Shown here: positions 19,153 through 32,683 of the stretch, piece after piece
Numbering within the stretch: position 1 is the first letter of the stretch
Layout of the letters: each line of letters opens with the position of its first letter
Program-made: the position numbers and the translations under genes
The notes under the pieces: generated by a model
Database searches by the model: none
Told to the model about the DNA's origin: nothing
What the model saw: only the letters and a program-made list of their open reading frames with translations
Assembly: GCF_002093975.1 (NCBI RefSeq)
Contig: NZ_KZ084324.1
Location: 253,606 to 317,605 of the forward strand
Direction of reading: 5' to 3'
DNA length: 64,000 nucleotides
Source of the DNA: Thermoactinospora rubra
GTDB taxonomy: Bacteria; Actinomycetota; Actinomycetes; Streptosporangiales; Streptosporangiaceae

Positions 19153-20424
19153 CCGGATCTGCACCGTCTGGTCGCGGCCGGGGCCCACGCCGATGGCGGA
19201 GATCGGCGCCTCGCTGAGCTCCTCGATCGCCCTGACGTACGCCTGGGCGTTCGGCGGCAGGTCCTCGAAGCTCTTGGCGCCCGAGATGTCCTCCTGCCAG
19301 CCGGGGAACTCCTCGTAGATCGGCTTGGCGTGGTGGAACTCGGTCTGCGTCATGGGGATCTCGTCGTGCCGTACGCCGTCCACGTCGTAGGCCACGCACA
19401 CCGGGATGCGCTCCAGCCCGGACAGCACGTCGAGCTTGGTGAGGAAGAAGTCGGTGATCCCGTTGATGCGGGTGGCGTAGCGCGCGATGACCGCGTCGAA
19501 CCAGCCGCAGCGCCGGTTGCGCCCGGTGGTCACGCCGTACTCGTGGCCCGTCGTGCGCAGCCAGTCGCCCATCTCGTCGGTGAGCTCGGTCGGGAACGGG
19601 CCCGAGCCGACGCGCGTGGTGTACGCCTTGAGGATGCCGATGATGCGCGTCAGCCGGTTCGGCGGGATCCCGGCGCCCGCGCAGGCGCCTCCGGCCGTGG
19701 GCGAGGAGGAGGTGACGAACGGGTAGGTGCCGTGGTCGAGGTCCAGCAGCGTGCCCTGGCCGCCCTCCAGCGCCACGACCTTCCCCGCGTCCAGCGCCTT
19801 CTTCAGCGCCAGCGAGGTGTCGGCGATGTACGGCTTGAGCCGCTCGGCGTAGCCGAGGTACTCCTCCAGCACCCGATCCAGCTCGATGCCGCGCCGGTTG
19901 TAGATCTTGGTGAGGACCTGGTTGCGCTCGGCCAGCACGACCTCGATCTTCTGCCGCAGGATGCCCGGGTCCAGCAGGTCCTGGACGCGGATGCCCATGC
20001 GGTAGACCTTGTCGCCGTAGGCGGGGCCGATGCCCCGGCCGGTCGTGCCGATCTTGTTCTTGCCCAGGTAGCGCTCGGTGACCTTGTCGATGGCCTTGTG
20101 GTGCGGCATGATCAGGTGCGCGTTCGCCGAGATCAGCAGCTTGTCGGCCGAGACGCCGCGCTCGGCCAGCCCGTCGATCTCGCCCAGCAGCACGCCCGGG
20201 TCGATGACCACGCCGTTGCCGATCACCGGGACGACGTGCGGCGACAGCACTCCGGTGGGCACGAGGTGGAGCGCGTACTTCTGGTCGCCGATGACGATGG
20301 TGTGTCCCGCGTTGTTGCCGCCTTGGTAGCGGACCACGTAGTCGACGCTGTCACCGAGCAGGTCGGTGACCTTTCCCTTGCCCTCGTCGCCCCACTGGGC
20401 ACCCACGATGACGACCGCCGGCAT
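19141..20424 (-). CDS. purA: adenylosuccinate synthetase
   Basis: 427 residues from ATG 20424, with GGGAGA at 7-base spacing. N-terminal [19 protein letters not shown] is the GTP-binding/IMP signature; [24 protein letters not shown] and [17 protein letters not shown] are further PurA motifs. Catalyses IMP plus aspartate plus GTP to adenylosuccinate. Followed upstream by DUF3151 and fba, an order conserved in actinobacteria. Confidence 0.97.
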   Translation of the reverse strand: MPAVVIVGAQWGDEGKGKVTDLLGDSVDYVVRYQGGNNAGHTIVIGDQKYALHLVPTGVLSPHVVPVIGNGVVIDPGVLLGEIDGLAERGVSADKLLISANAHLIMPHHKAIDKVTERYLGKNKIGTTGRGIGPAYGDKVYRMGIRVQDLLDPGILRQKIEVVLAERNQVLTKIYNRRGIELDRVLEEYLGYAERLKPYIADTSLALKKALDAGKVVALEGGQGTLLDLDHGTYPFVTSSSPTAGGACAGAGIPPNRLTRIIGILKAYTTRVGSGPFPTELTDEMGDWLRTTGHEYGVTTGRNRRCGWFDAVIARYATRINGITDFFLTKLDVLSGLERIPVCVAYDVDGVRHDEIPMTQTEFHHAKPIYEEFPGWQEDISGAKSFEDLPPNAQAYVRAIEELSEAPISAIGVGPGRDQTVQIRSLV

Positions 20425-20533
20425 TGCCTGATCTCCCATGCGAAACGAAAACCCCTGGCGCAACAGCGACAGGGGCTCTTGCGATGAGAGACTACCTCAT
20501 TTCCCGTTTTGCGGCTGTCCGGTCCGGCGGCCG

Positions 20534-20947
20534 TCAGGAGCCCTTGGTCAGCACGTCGTACGCCTCGGCGCTGCTGTCCTTGAGGAACTGCAGGCACCGC
20601 TCGGCCTCGTCCTTCTCCCCTATGGCCTGGGCGGCACGCGCCAGCGCGTAGAGCGAGCGCAGGAACCCGCGGTTCGGCTCGTGCTCCCACGGGATCGGCC
20701 CGTGGCCCTTCCAGCCGGCGCGGCGCAACTGGTCCAGGCCCCGGTGGTAACCGGTGCGGGCGAAGGCGTAGGAGGTCACGGCGTGACCCTGCGCGAAGTA
20801 CTCCTCAGCCAGCGTCGCCCAGGCAGCGGAATAGGAGGGGAAGCGGGCGGCGACGTCGGCGGCCTTGGCGCCCGATTCGAGCGCCTCCTTGGCCTCGGGC
20901 AGGTCCGGCAGGTAGGTCGGGGGCGGCCCGGCGAGAAGGTTGTCCAT
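20534..20947 (-). CDS. DUF3151 family protein
   Basis: 137 residues from ATG 20947 (MDNLLAGPPPTYLPD). Helical, TPR-like repeats: YSAAWATLAEEYFAQGHAVT, then RSLYALARAAQAIGEKDEAE. The YHRGLDQLRRAGWKGHGPIPWEHEPNRGF stretch is the hallmark of DUF3151, an actinobacteria-specific family located between purA and fba. Role unknown; possibly a protein-interaction scaffold. Confidence 0.88.
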   Translation of the reverse strand: MDNLLAGPPPTYLPDLPEAKEALESGAKAADVAARFPSYSAAWATLAEEYFAQGHAVTSYAFARTGYHRGLDQLRRAGWKGHGPIPWEHEPNRGFLRSLYALARAAQAIGEKDEAERCLQFLKDSSAEAYDVLTKGS

Positions 20948-20980
20948 AAAACAAGTCATACCCGCCGGGCCGTGCCATGA

Positions 20981-21994
20981 CTAGGTGATCTTAGTCCCAG
21001 CGGACTTGAGGTCCTGGCACGCCTGGACCACCCGGGCGGCCATGGACGCCTCGGCGGCCTTGCCGTACGAGCGCGGGTCGTAGGTCTTCTTGTTGCCGAC
21101 CTCGCCGTCGACCTTCAGGACGCCGTCGTAGTTTTTGAACATGTGGTCCGCGATGGGGCGGGTGAAGGCGTACTGCGTGTCGGTGTCGATGTTCATCTTC
21201 ACCACGCCGTAGGAGATCGCCTCGTGGATCTCCTCCAGCAGCGAGCCGGAGCCGCCGTGGAAGACCAGGTCGAAGGGGCGGTCCTTGCCGTACTTGGCGC
21301 CGACCGCGTCCTGGATCTCCTTCAGCACGCTGGGACGCAGCTTGACGTGGCCCGGCTTGTAGACGCCGTGCACGTTGCCGAAGGTCGCCGCGAGCATGTA
21401 GCGGCCCTTCTCGCCCAGGCCGACCGCCTCGGCGGTGGCCAGCGCGTCGCCGGGCGTGGTGTAGAGCTTCTCGTTGATCTCGCCGACGATGCCGTCCTCC
21501 TCGCCGCCGACGACGCCGATCTCCATCTCCATGACGATCCGCGCGCGGTGGCACTTCTCCAGGAGCTCCTTGGCGATCTCCAGGTTCTCCTCCAGCGGTA
21601 CGGCCGAGCCGTCCCACATGTGCGACTGGAAGATGGGGTCGCCGCCGCGCTCCAGGGACAGCTCGATGAGCGGCCGCATGAAGCCGTCGAGCTTGTCCTT
21701 GGGACAGTGGTCGGTGTGCAGGGCCACGTTCACCGGGTAGTTCCTGGCGACCACCCTGGCGTACTCCGCCAGCGCCAGGGCACCGGAGACCATGTCCTTC
21801 ACCGACGCGCCCGACAGGAACTCGGCGCCGCCGGTGGAGACCTGGATGATCCCGTCGCTTTCCGCCTCGGCGAAACCGCGCAGGGCGGCGTTCAACGTCT
21901 GCGAGGAGGTCACATTGATCGCCGGGTAGGCGAATCCGCCGGCTTTGGCCCGGTCGAGCATCTCGGCGTAGATCTCTGGGGTGGCGATAGGCAT
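20981..21994 (-). CDS. fbaA: class II fructose-bisphosphate aldolase
   Basis: 337 residues from ATG 21994 (GAGGAG at 6-base spacing; the ATG two codons upstream abuts the same site and is less likely). HTDHCPKDKLDGF holds the catalytic Asp and a zinc His; MEMEIGVVGGEEDG is the class II signature; GNVHGVY and VFHGGSGS carry the other zinc/phosphate ligands. Zn2+-dependent cleavage of fructose-1,6-bisphosphate in glycolysis and gluconeogenesis. Confidence 0.97.
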   Translation of the reverse strand: MPIATPEIYAEMLDRAKAGGFAYPAINVTSSQTLNAALRGFAEAESDGIIQVSTGGAEFLSGASVKDMVSGALALAEYARVVARNYPVNVALHTDHCPKDKLDGFMRPLIELSLERGGDPIFQSHMWDGSAVPLEENLEIAKELLEKCHRARIVMEMEIGVVGGEEDGIVGEINEKLYTTPGDALATAEAVGLGEKGRYMLAATFGNVHGVYKPGHVKLRPSVLKEIQDAVGAKYGKDRPFDLVFHGGSGSLLEEIHEAISYGVVKMNIDTDTQYAFTRPIADHMFKNYDGVLKVDGEVGNKKTYDPRSYGKAAEASMAARVVQACQDLKSAGTKIT

Positions 21995-22084
21995 GGTCAT
22001 CTCCTCGGAAGTACGGCTTCGCGGAGCCCAGTATCTCGACTCGTCGCCCAGCGTGGTAGTGAACGGGCCGGGTAGGCTCTGCCC

Positions 22085-22777
22085 GTGGACTGGCTCTTCA
22101 ATCTCCTGGACCCGACCTGGTGGCTGACCATTCTCGGGGCCTTCGCGACGATCGGCGTGCTGGCGATCATCTTCGCCGAGACCGGTCTGCTCCTCGGCTT
22201 CTTCCTGCCGGGTGACTCTCTGCTCGTCGCGGCGGGCATCTTCAGCTCCGCCTCGGTGGCGGCCGGCATGAACATCGTGCCGCTGTCCTTCCCCGCCCTG
22301 CTGATCGGCACACCGATCTGCGCGGTCGCCGGCGCCCAGCTGGGCCATTTCCTGGGGGCGCGCTTCGGGCGCAGGATGTTCGACAAGCCGGACTCCAGGT
22401 TCTTCAGGAAGGAGCACGTGATCCGGGCCGAGGAGTTCTTCGAGAAGTTCGGCCCGGCCAAGGCCGTGGTGCTCGCCCGATTCGTGCCCATTGTCCGGAC
22501 TTTCATGAATCCGGTGGCCGGCGTCCTGGAGATGAGCGCCAAGCGCTTTTTCGTGTGGAACGTCATCGGCGGCGTCTTCTGGACGGAGAGCCTGATCCTG
22601 CTGGGCCACTACCTGGGCAACAAGGTCGACCCCAAGCAGATCGACAGGTACATCCTGCCCGGCGTGTTCCTGATCGTGGGGATCTCGCTGATCCCCATCG
22701 TGGTCGAGGCGGTCAAGGCCAGGAGGGCCCGCCGCCGCCTCCCCGAGCCGATGGGCAAGCACCACCGCGTGGGCTGA
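22085..22777 (+). CDS. DedA family membrane protein
   Basis: 230 residues from GTG 22085. DedA motifs: FAETGLLLGFFLPGDSLL, then GAQLGHFLGARFGRRMF and the re-entrant ARFVPIVRTFMNPVAGV with the conserved Arg, then GGVFWTESLILLGHYLG. DedA proteins are polytopic flippases for undecaprenyl phosphate or phospholipids. The C-terminal tail is basic. Divergent from fba, in its common actinobacterial position. Confidence 0.92.
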   Translation: MDWLFNLLDPTWWLTILGAFATIGVLAIIFAETGLLLGFFLPGDSLLVAAGIFSSASVAAGMNIVPLSFPALLIGTPICAVAGAQLGHFLGARFGRRMFDKPDSRFFRKEHVIRAEEFFEKFGPAKAVVLARFVPIVRTFMNPVAGVLEMSAKRFFVWNVIGGVFWTESLILLGHYLGNKVDPKQIDRYILPGVFLIVGISLIPIVVEAVKARRARRRLPEPMGKHHRVG

Positions 22778-22822
22778 CCCTTTCGGCGCACACCCCCCGC
22801 AGCCGACCTCCACAATCGACAC

Positions 22823-23239
22823 ATGGGACGCCATAGGACTGAGCCGAGGGGGATCGCGCAGGTGGCCCTGACGGGGCTGGCGGTCCTCCTCGTGGTGGTG
22901 CTGGCCGTCATCGGCGTGCGCGCGCTCCTCGCCTCCCAGCAGGTCCCCGAGTCGGCGCCGATGCGGGCCGGCACGACCGGCACGCCCGCCGCGGAGCGCA
23001 CGCCGACCCTGCGGATCCAGTGCGTCGCCGACACCTGCCCGTCGGTCACCGTGCGGGTGCCGGGAGGCGACGTCCTGCACGTGGGCGACATGACGCTGGG
23101 CGAGGAGTACGAGTGGTTCGAGGACGAGATCGACGTCGTGCTCAACGACGCCGGCACGGTCGAGGTCGTCGAGAACGGTGTCCCGCGCTCGCCCGGCGAA
23201 CCCGGCGAGCGCGAGTCCTTCACCGTCAAGCGCTCATAG
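22823..23239 (+). CDS. single-pass membrane-anchored small protein, unknown function
   Basis: 138 residues: basic N terminus (MGRHRTEPRG), one helix at about residues 14-36 (LTGLAVLLVVVLAVIGVRAL), then an extracytoplasmic domain with two cysteines (LRIQCVADTCPSVTVRVPGG) and many acidic residues. Type II topology is likely. Its last codons overlap the pyrE stop convergently by six bases. I do not recognise the family. Confidence 0.65.
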   Translation: MGRHRTEPRGIAQVALTGLAVLLVVVLAVIGVRALLASQQVPESAPMRAGTTGTPAAERTPTLRIQCVADTCPSVTVRVPGGDVLHVGDMTLGEEYEWFEDEIDVVLNDAGTVEVVENGVPRSPGEPGERESFTVKRS

Positions 23240-23767
23240 CCCCAGGTCGGCGACCGAGTAGGCGTAGCGGTACTCCAGGCCGGCCTGCGCGATCCGCGGC
23301 GCCGCGCCGCGCTCCACGATCGTCGCCACCGCCACCACCCGCGCGCCGGCCTCGCGCAGCGCCTCCACGGCCGTGAGCACCGAACCCCCCGTCGTGGAGG
23401 TGTCCTCCACCGCCAGCACCCGCCGGCCCGCCACGTCCGGGCCCTCGATCCGGCGCTGCAGGCCGTGCGTCTTGGCCGCCTTGCGCACCACGAAGGCGTC
23501 GAGCGCGCGGCCCCGGGCGGAGGCCGCGTGCAGCATCGCCGTGGCGACCGGGTCGGCCCCCAGCGTCAGCCCGCCGACCGCGTCGTAGTCCAGGTCGGCG
23601 GTCAGGTCCAGGAGCACCCTGCCGACCAGGGGCGCGGCCGTGCCGTCCAGGGTGATGCGCCGCAGGTCGAGGTACCAGTCGGCCTCCCTGCCCGAGGACA
23701 GCACCACCTTGCCGTGGACCACGGCCTTCTTCTGGATCTCCGCCAGCAGGTTCTCACGGTCGCTCAT
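23234..23767 (-). CDS. pyrE: orotate phosphoribosyltransferase
   Basis: 177 residues from ATG 23767 (MSDRENLLAEIQKKAVVHGK). SSGREADWYLDLRR and GLTLGADPVATAM are OPRTase motifs; VLAVEDTSTTGGSVLTAVEAL is the PRPP-binding loop. Converts orotate and PRPP to OMP in pyrimidine synthesis. Usual actinobacterial length. Confidence 0.95.
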   Translation of the reverse strand: MSDRENLLAEIQKKAVVHGKVVLSSGREADWYLDLRRITLDGTAAPLVGRVLLDLTADLDYDAVGGLTLGADPVATAMLHAASARGRALDAFVVRKAAKTHGLQRRIEGPDVAGRRVLAVEDTSTTGGSVLTAVEALREAGARVVAVATIVERGAAPRIAQAGLEYRYAYSVADLGL

Positions 23768-23909
23768 GCCCCTCAGCGTAGTGACCCGGGCGGAGAGCCG
23801 GCTCGGGCCGGTCATGGCAAAGAAGCAGGCAAAGGCGTGGCGCCGGTTTAGTCATGGCGCGGACTGCGGAATGATGCGCATGGCAACCCTGAGTAATCAA
23901 GAGGTCACC

Positions 23910-26270
23910 ATGAGTCCGGAAACGCCGCAGAGCGACGCCGCGCTGCTCGACGCCGTGCGGAGCGGGAACGCCGCCGCCTTCGGCGAGCTCTACGAGCGTC
24001 ACGTCGCCGCCGCCCGCGCCCTCGCCCGCCACCTCGTCAGAGCGGAGGCCGAGGCCGAGGACGTCGTCGCCGAGTCCTTCACCAGAATCCTCGACCTGGT
24101 CGGCCGGGGAGGCGGGCCGGAGGCCGCCTTCCGCCCCTACCTGCTGACCGTCGTGCGCCGGACCGTCTACGACCGCGGCAGGGTGGCGGGCCGCCAGGTG
24201 ACCACCGGCGACATCGAGGAGTTCGACCCGGGGACGCCCTTCGTCGACCCGGCGCTGTCCGGGCTGGAGAAGTCCCTCATCGCCAAGGCGTTCCTGTCGC
24301 TCCCCGACCGCTGGAAGGCGGTGCTGTGGCACACGGAGGTGGAGGGGGCCGGGCCCGCCGAGGTGGCGCCGCTGCTGGGCCTGTCGGCCAACGGGGTGGC
24401 CGCGCTGGCCTACCGGGCCAGGGAGGGGCTGCGCCAGGCGTACTTGCAGATGCACCTGTCGGGCACGCCCCAGCAGTCCTGCCGGCCGGTGCTCGGCAAG
24501 ATGGGCGCGCACGTCCGCGGCGGGCTGGGCAGGCGGGACTCCCGCATGGTCGAGGAGCACATGAGCGCCTGCACCCAGTGCCGGTCGGTGTTCCTGGAGC
24601 TGTCCGACGTCGACCGCGGCCTGCGCGTCATCGTCGGGCCCCTCGTCGTCGGCCCCGCCTTCGCGGCCTACTCGGCGGCGCTGGCCAAGGCCGGCTCGGC
24701 CGGCGGCGTCGGCGCGACGAAGGCGATGGGCTGGATCGGGCGCGCCCCGCGCCACCGGCAGGCGGCGGCAGCGGGCGGGACCGCGGTGGCGCTCGCGGCG
24801 GCGCTCGTTCTGCTACTGGTGTCGGGGGAGGAGCCCGACCGGCCGCCGCCCGAGCGGGCCAGGGCGCTGCCCTCCGCCGCGCCGCGGCTGCCCCCTCCCG
24901 CCGAGGAACGGGCCGAGCGGCCCGAACCCGAACGACCCCAGCCGGTCCCGGCGCACAGGCGTCCCACCCCGCCACCGGCCACCGCCAAGCCCGGCGCGGC
25001 CCGCCTGTCGGCCCGGATCGACCCGCTGGGCTCGCTCGTGCGCGGCCGGCCGGGCATCGTGGCGCTCCGGGTGCGCAACGAGGGCGGGGCGCCCAGCCGT
25101 GACGTCGTCGCCGCCGTCGACCTGCCGCCCGGCGTCACGCTCGCGCCCTCCCGCTGGGGCAGGGCCAGGACCGGGTCCGCCGGCACGCTGGACGGCTGGG
25201 CCTGCCGCCCCCGCGCCGCCGGGGCGCGGTGCGCCCGCGAGCCGCTGGGGCCAGGACGGCTCACGACGGTGTTCCTGCGCGTCACCGTGGCGCCGACAGC
25301 TCCCGAGGGCGTGGGGCCCGCCGCCCGCGTCAGGTCGGGCGACCAGAGGGTGCGCGTGCGGGCCACCGCCGGAGTGCGGGGCTCGGGAGCCCCGGCCCGC
25401 TTCGCCGCCGACGGTGGGGTCGCGGTCACGGCCGCCGGGAACACGCTGCTGACCTGCCCGCCGGAGGAGGACGGCTGCGAGCGCGGCAGGCGGCGCGAGG
25501 GCGACCGCCGGGACAACGACCTGTGGCCCATGCGGCGGCTCGACGAGGACGATGTGGCCGGCACCGGGGCCTCCAGCTCCGCCGTCCTGGAGCTGCCGCG
25601 CGGCGGGCGCGTGGTGTGGGCGGGGCTGTACTGGTCCGCCGGGCTGGCCGCGGGCGGGCCCATCAAGGTCAGGCCGCCGGGGCGCAAGGGTTACGTGACC
25701 GTCGAGCCGGACGAGGTGGCCGTGCGGGAGCTGCCCTCGGGACCGGCCTACCAGGCTTTCGCCGACGTCACGGGCCTGGTGGCCGCGGCGTCCGGCCGGC
25801 GGGCCACGTGGTGGGCGGCCGACGTCCCCCTGGGCGAGGGCGTCTCGCAGCACGCCGGGTGGAGCCTCGTGGTCGTCTCGACGGATCCGGCCCGGCCGTA
25901 CAGCCAGGCGGTCGTCGTGGACGCCGCCACGGTCGTGGGCGGCGGCCGGGACGAGGAGGTCGTCCCGCTGGGCGGGCTGTATCCCGCCGCCGTCCCGGCC
26001 GACGTGCGGCTGGTCGCCTGGGAGGGCGACGCGGACCTGAAGGGGGACCGGGTCTCTGCCGGGTCCGCCGCGCTGAGGCCGGCGGGAGGTGACGGGGACG
26101 AGGGCAACGTCTTCGACGGCTCGGCCGAGGGGGCGGAGGGGCTGGCGTTCGGCGTGGACGTGGACTCCTTCCAGGCCGAGCTGGGTGCCGATCCACGGCT
26201 GGAGCTGGCCACCGCGAAGGACGTCGTGCTCTTCGGGGTGGCGGCGGTGAGCGTTCGCGCCAGGTCATGA
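23910..26270 (+). CDS. one-piece transmembrane ECF-type sigma factor with extracellular DUF11/DUF3344-like domains
   Basis: 786 residues from ATG 23910 (GAGGT at 6-base spacing; ATG 23880 is possible). Residues about 15-90 are sigma region 2 (FGELYERHVAAARALARHLV, then AEDVVAESFTRILDLV) and about 120-175 region 4 (LPDRWKAVLWHTEVEGAGPA then LLGLSANGVAALAYRAREGL). A zinc-anti-sigma motif HX3CX2C follows (EEHMSACTQCRSVFLEL). One TM helix (AAAAGGTAVALAAALVLLLV) is next, then a Pro/Arg/Glu linker and an extracellular part with a DUF11-like beta domain and a DUF3344-like domain (VVWAGLYWSAGLAAGG). Fused ECF-ZAS-TM proteins are known (ECF52/53-like groups); release presumably needs proteolysis. No separate anti-sigma gene is adjacent. 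Confidence 0.82.
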   Translation: MSPETPQSDAALLDAVRSGNAAAFGELYERHVAAARALARHLVRAEAEAEDVVAESFTRILDLVGRGGGPEAAFRPYLLTVVRRTVYDRGRVAGRQVTTGDIEEFDPGTPFVDPALSGLEKSLIAKAFLSLPDRWKAVLWHTEVEGAGPAEVAPLLGLSANGVAALAYRAREGLRQAYLQMHLSGTPQQSCRPVLGKMGAHVRGGLGRRDSRMVEEHMSACTQCRSVFLELSDVDRGLRVIVGPLVVGPAFAAYSAALAKAGSAGGVGATKAMGWIGRAPRHRQAAAAGGTAVALAAALVLLLVSGEEPDRPPPERARALPSAAPRLPPPAEERAERPEPERPQPVPAHRRPTPPPATAKPGAARLSARIDPLGSLVRGRPGIVALRVRNEGGAPSRDVVAAVDLPPGVTLAPSRWGRARTGSAGTLDGWACRPRAAGARCAREPLGPGRLTTVFLRVTVAPTAPEGVGPAARVRSGDQRVRVRATAGVRGSGAPARFAADGGVAVTAAGNTLLTCPPEEDGCERGRRREGDRRDNDLWPMRRLDEDDVAGTGASSSAVLELPRGGRVVWAGLYWSAGLAAGGPIKVRPPGRKGYVTVEPDEVAVRELPSGPAYQAFADVTGLVAAASGRRATWWAADVPLGEGVSQHAGWSLVVVSTDPARPYSQAVVVDAATVVGGGRDEEVVPLGGLYPAAVPADVRLVAWEGDADLKGDRVSAGSAALRPAGGDGDEGNVFDGSAEGAEGLAFGVDVDSFQAELGADPRLELATAKDVVLFGVAAVSVRARS

Positions 26271-26450
26271 CAGACCGGACAAAACCGGTACCCCTTGCTG
26301 GTACGGTCTGCGTGAATGCTCTGGAGGGGTGAATCGCCGGGATTAACCCTCGCGCGATCACCTGCTTGATTACCCTGAGAAAGGGCCGCCGCGTCCGGCT
26401 CTGACGGTGCAGAGCCAGAAATGTCGGCCACGAGGAAGGGGCGGTGTCGC

Positions 26451-27752
26451 GTGGATCGCTGCGCGCTGTTCGTAGACGCTGGCTATCTGCTGGCCGACGG
26501 CGCGATGGCCGTGCATGGGACCCGCCATCGCGAGGCCGTCTCGTGGGACTACCCGGGCCTGCTGCAGCTGCTGTCGAACCTGGCGCGCGAGCGCACGGGG
26601 CTGCCGCTGCTGCGCTGCTACTGGTACGAGGCCACGGTCGAGGGCCGCCGCACCCCCGAGCACGACGTGCTGGCCGACATCCCCGGGCTCAAGCTGCGCC
26701 TGTCGCGCATCCGGCCGGGCCGCCGCGAGGGCGTCGACGCGCAGGTGCACCGCGACCTGATGACGCTGGCGCGCAACAGCGCCATCTGCGACGCCGTCGT
26801 GGTCAGCGGCGACGAGGACCTCACGCAGGTCGTCTGCGACGCGCAGGACCTCGGCATCCGCGTCACGGTCGTGCACATCGCGGCCGACAACAGCTGGTCG
26901 GTGTCGCGCTCGCTGCGCCAGGAGAGCGACGACCTGATCGAGATCGGCGGCGGCCACCTGCGCCCCTACGTGTCGCTCGCCACGGGCTCGGCCGAATCGG
27001 CCAACGGCCACCAGCCGATCGGCAACGGCCAGGCCGCCCATCCGCCCACGCCCGCCATCACCAGCCAGTCCACCGCGAGCCCGTCCCTCCCGAGCCCGTC
27101 TCTTCCGAGCGCGGCCACGCACACCCCGCCGATCACCGCCGCGCCGTCGCCCGCGCCCTCGCCGAACCCGGTCCAGCCCTCGGCCCAGTCCGGGGCCCCA
27201 TCGGGAGCACAGCCCGCGTCCCCGGCGCAGCCGCCGGTCCAGCCCGCGGCCCCGGCATCGCCGCCGCGCTCCCACGCCGCGCCGCCGGCCCTGCCGTCCT
27301 ACCCGAGCTACCAGCCCGAGCAGCCCTCCGCGCCGCAGCCCACGCCCGGCGTCTCCACCGGCCAGTTCGCCACGCCGTCCTCGGCCGGCACCTACCAGCC
27401 CGGCGCGCACGCCGGCGGATACACCGGCCCCCAGGCCGCCCCGGTGAACAACGCCCCCGTGAACAACGCCCCCGCCACCGGCTCGCCGTCCACGGGCGGG
27501 ACGGCGACCACGCTCGCCGACGCCGTCAAGGCGGCCCACCGCGAGGGCCACGACTTCGGCGAGTCGGTCGCCCGCGACGCCCCGGCGCTGTGGCTGGAGG
27601 CCGTCCTCGCCCGCAAGCCGCGCATGCCCTCCGACCTGGAGGCCCGGCTGCTCCAGGGCTCCTCGCTGCCGATCGACTTCCTGCTGCACGACGAGGTACG
27701 GCACGCGCTGCGCCGCGGCTTCTGGGACGCGCTGGAGCGGGCCCGGCGATAG
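26451..27752 (+). CDS. NYN (DUF88-type) PIN-like nuclease domain protein with proline-rich linker
   Basis: 433 residues from GTG 26451 (AGGAAGGGG upstream; ATG 26421 is an alternative). Residues 1-165 form an NYN domain: CALFVDAGYLLADGAM starts with the first metal-binding Asp, and VVVSGDEDLTQVVCDAQDLG contains the second acidic cluster. Residues about 190-350 are a low-complexity Pro/Ala/Ser linker with a short NNAPVNNAPATG repeat. The C-terminal 70 residues (FGESVARDAPALWLEAVLAR...) are a conserved helical module. Probably an RNase acting on cytoplasmic RNA; substrate unknown. Confidence 0.8.
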   Translation: MDRCALFVDAGYLLADGAMAVHGTRHREAVSWDYPGLLQLLSNLARERTGLPLLRCYWYEATVEGRRTPEHDVLADIPGLKLRLSRIRPGRREGVDAQVHRDLMTLARNSAICDAVVVSGDEDLTQVVCDAQDLGIRVTVVHIAADNSWSVSRSLRQESDDLIEIGGGHLRPYVSLATGSAESANGHQPIGNGQAAHPPTPAITSQSTASPSLPSPSLPSAATHTPPITAAPSPAPSPNPVQPSAQSGAPSGAQPASPAQPPVQPAAPASPPRSHAAPPALPSYPSYQPEQPSAPQPTPGVSTGQFATPSSAGTYQPGAHAGGYTGPQAAPVNNAPVNNAPATGSPSTGGTATTLADAVKAAHREGHDFGESVARDAPALWLEAVLARKPRMPSDLEARLLQGSSLPIDFLLHDEVRHALRRGFWDALERARR

Positions 27753-27785
27753 CCGTGCTCACGGCGGCACGTCGGGATCCCGCGT

Positions 27786-28418
27786 TCACATCAGCGCGTC
27801 GAAGCCCGCCCGCAGGTGCGCGACCCGCTCGCTCAGGTCCGCGATCGGTCCCGACAGCGAGGTGTCGCCCACCTTGCGCGCCTGCTCCCGCACCCGCGTC
27901 AGCTCCTCCTCCACCGCGCCGAGCCGCCGCGCCAGCTCGGGCAGCACCGCCGCCCGGTCCACGGCATCCCCGGGCGGCAGCTCGCCGGCCAGCCGTTCCC
28001 GCAGCAGCGCGGCCTGCTCGGCCAGGCGCTTGTTCATGTTGTACAGCTCGACGAAGACCGACACCTTGGCCCGCAGCACCCACGGGTCGAAGGGCTTGGT
28101 CAGGTAGTCCACGGCGCCCGCCGCGTAGCCGCGGAAGGCGTAGTCGGGCGCGCTGTCGACCACGGTCAGGAAGATGATCGGGATGTTGCGGGTGCGTTCC
28201 CGGCGCTTGATGTGGGCGGCCGTCTCGAACCCGTCCATGCCGGGCATGCGCACGTCGAGGAGGATCAGCGCGAAATCCTGGCTCAGCAGCGCCTTGAGCG
28301 CCTCCTCTCCCGATCGGGCGCGGACCGGCACCAGGTCGAGCGAGCTGAGGATCGCCTCCAGCGCGATGAGGTTCTCCTCCCTGTCGTCGACCAGGAGGAT
28401 CTTGGCGCGATCAGCCAT
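27786..28418 (-). CDS. response regulator with coiled-coil tail, OsaB-like
   Basis: 210 residues. REC domain at 1-125: D11-D12 (ILLVDDREEN), phospho-acceptor D55 in LILLDVRMPGMDG, conserved Thr (FLTVVDSAP) and K in VDYLTKPFDPW. The rest is a coiled coil (LAEQAALLRERLA, EEELTRVREQARK) without a DNA-binding domain. It follows the hybrid kinase by four bases, so it is the kinase's likely partner. S. coelicolor OsaB, required for osmoadaptation, has the same architecture and sits next to a tandem-HAMP kinase; orthology is inferred from architecture and order. Confidence 0.85.
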   Translation of the reverse strand: MADRAKILLVDDREENLIALEAILSSLDLVPVRARSGEEALKALLSQDFALILLDVRMPGMDGFETAAHIKRRERTRNIPIIFLTVVDSAPDYAFRGYAAGAVDYLTKPFDPWVLRAKVSVFVELYNMNKRLAEQAALLRERLAGELPPGDAVDRAAVLPELARRLGAVEEELTRVREQARKVGDTSLSGPIADLSERVAHLRAGFDALM

Positions 28419-28422
28419 GGCA

Positions 28423-32565
<4,143 letters not shown>

Positions 32566-32683
32566 GGGACCTCCTTCACTCCCGGGGTGGCGCCGCGAGT
32601 GCTGCAAGTCTGTCACGAGGGGCTGCCGTAGTCCCCCCTACGATTTACCCCAAGTCAGCGGGAAGTGTGGTAGGCACGGAGCG

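Noticed and set aside
26273..26311. Hairpin CAGACCG...CGGTCTG between the sigma and NYN genes as a riboswitch
   Set aside because: It is an inverted repeat without any recognised aptamer core; at most a terminator stem without U-tract.
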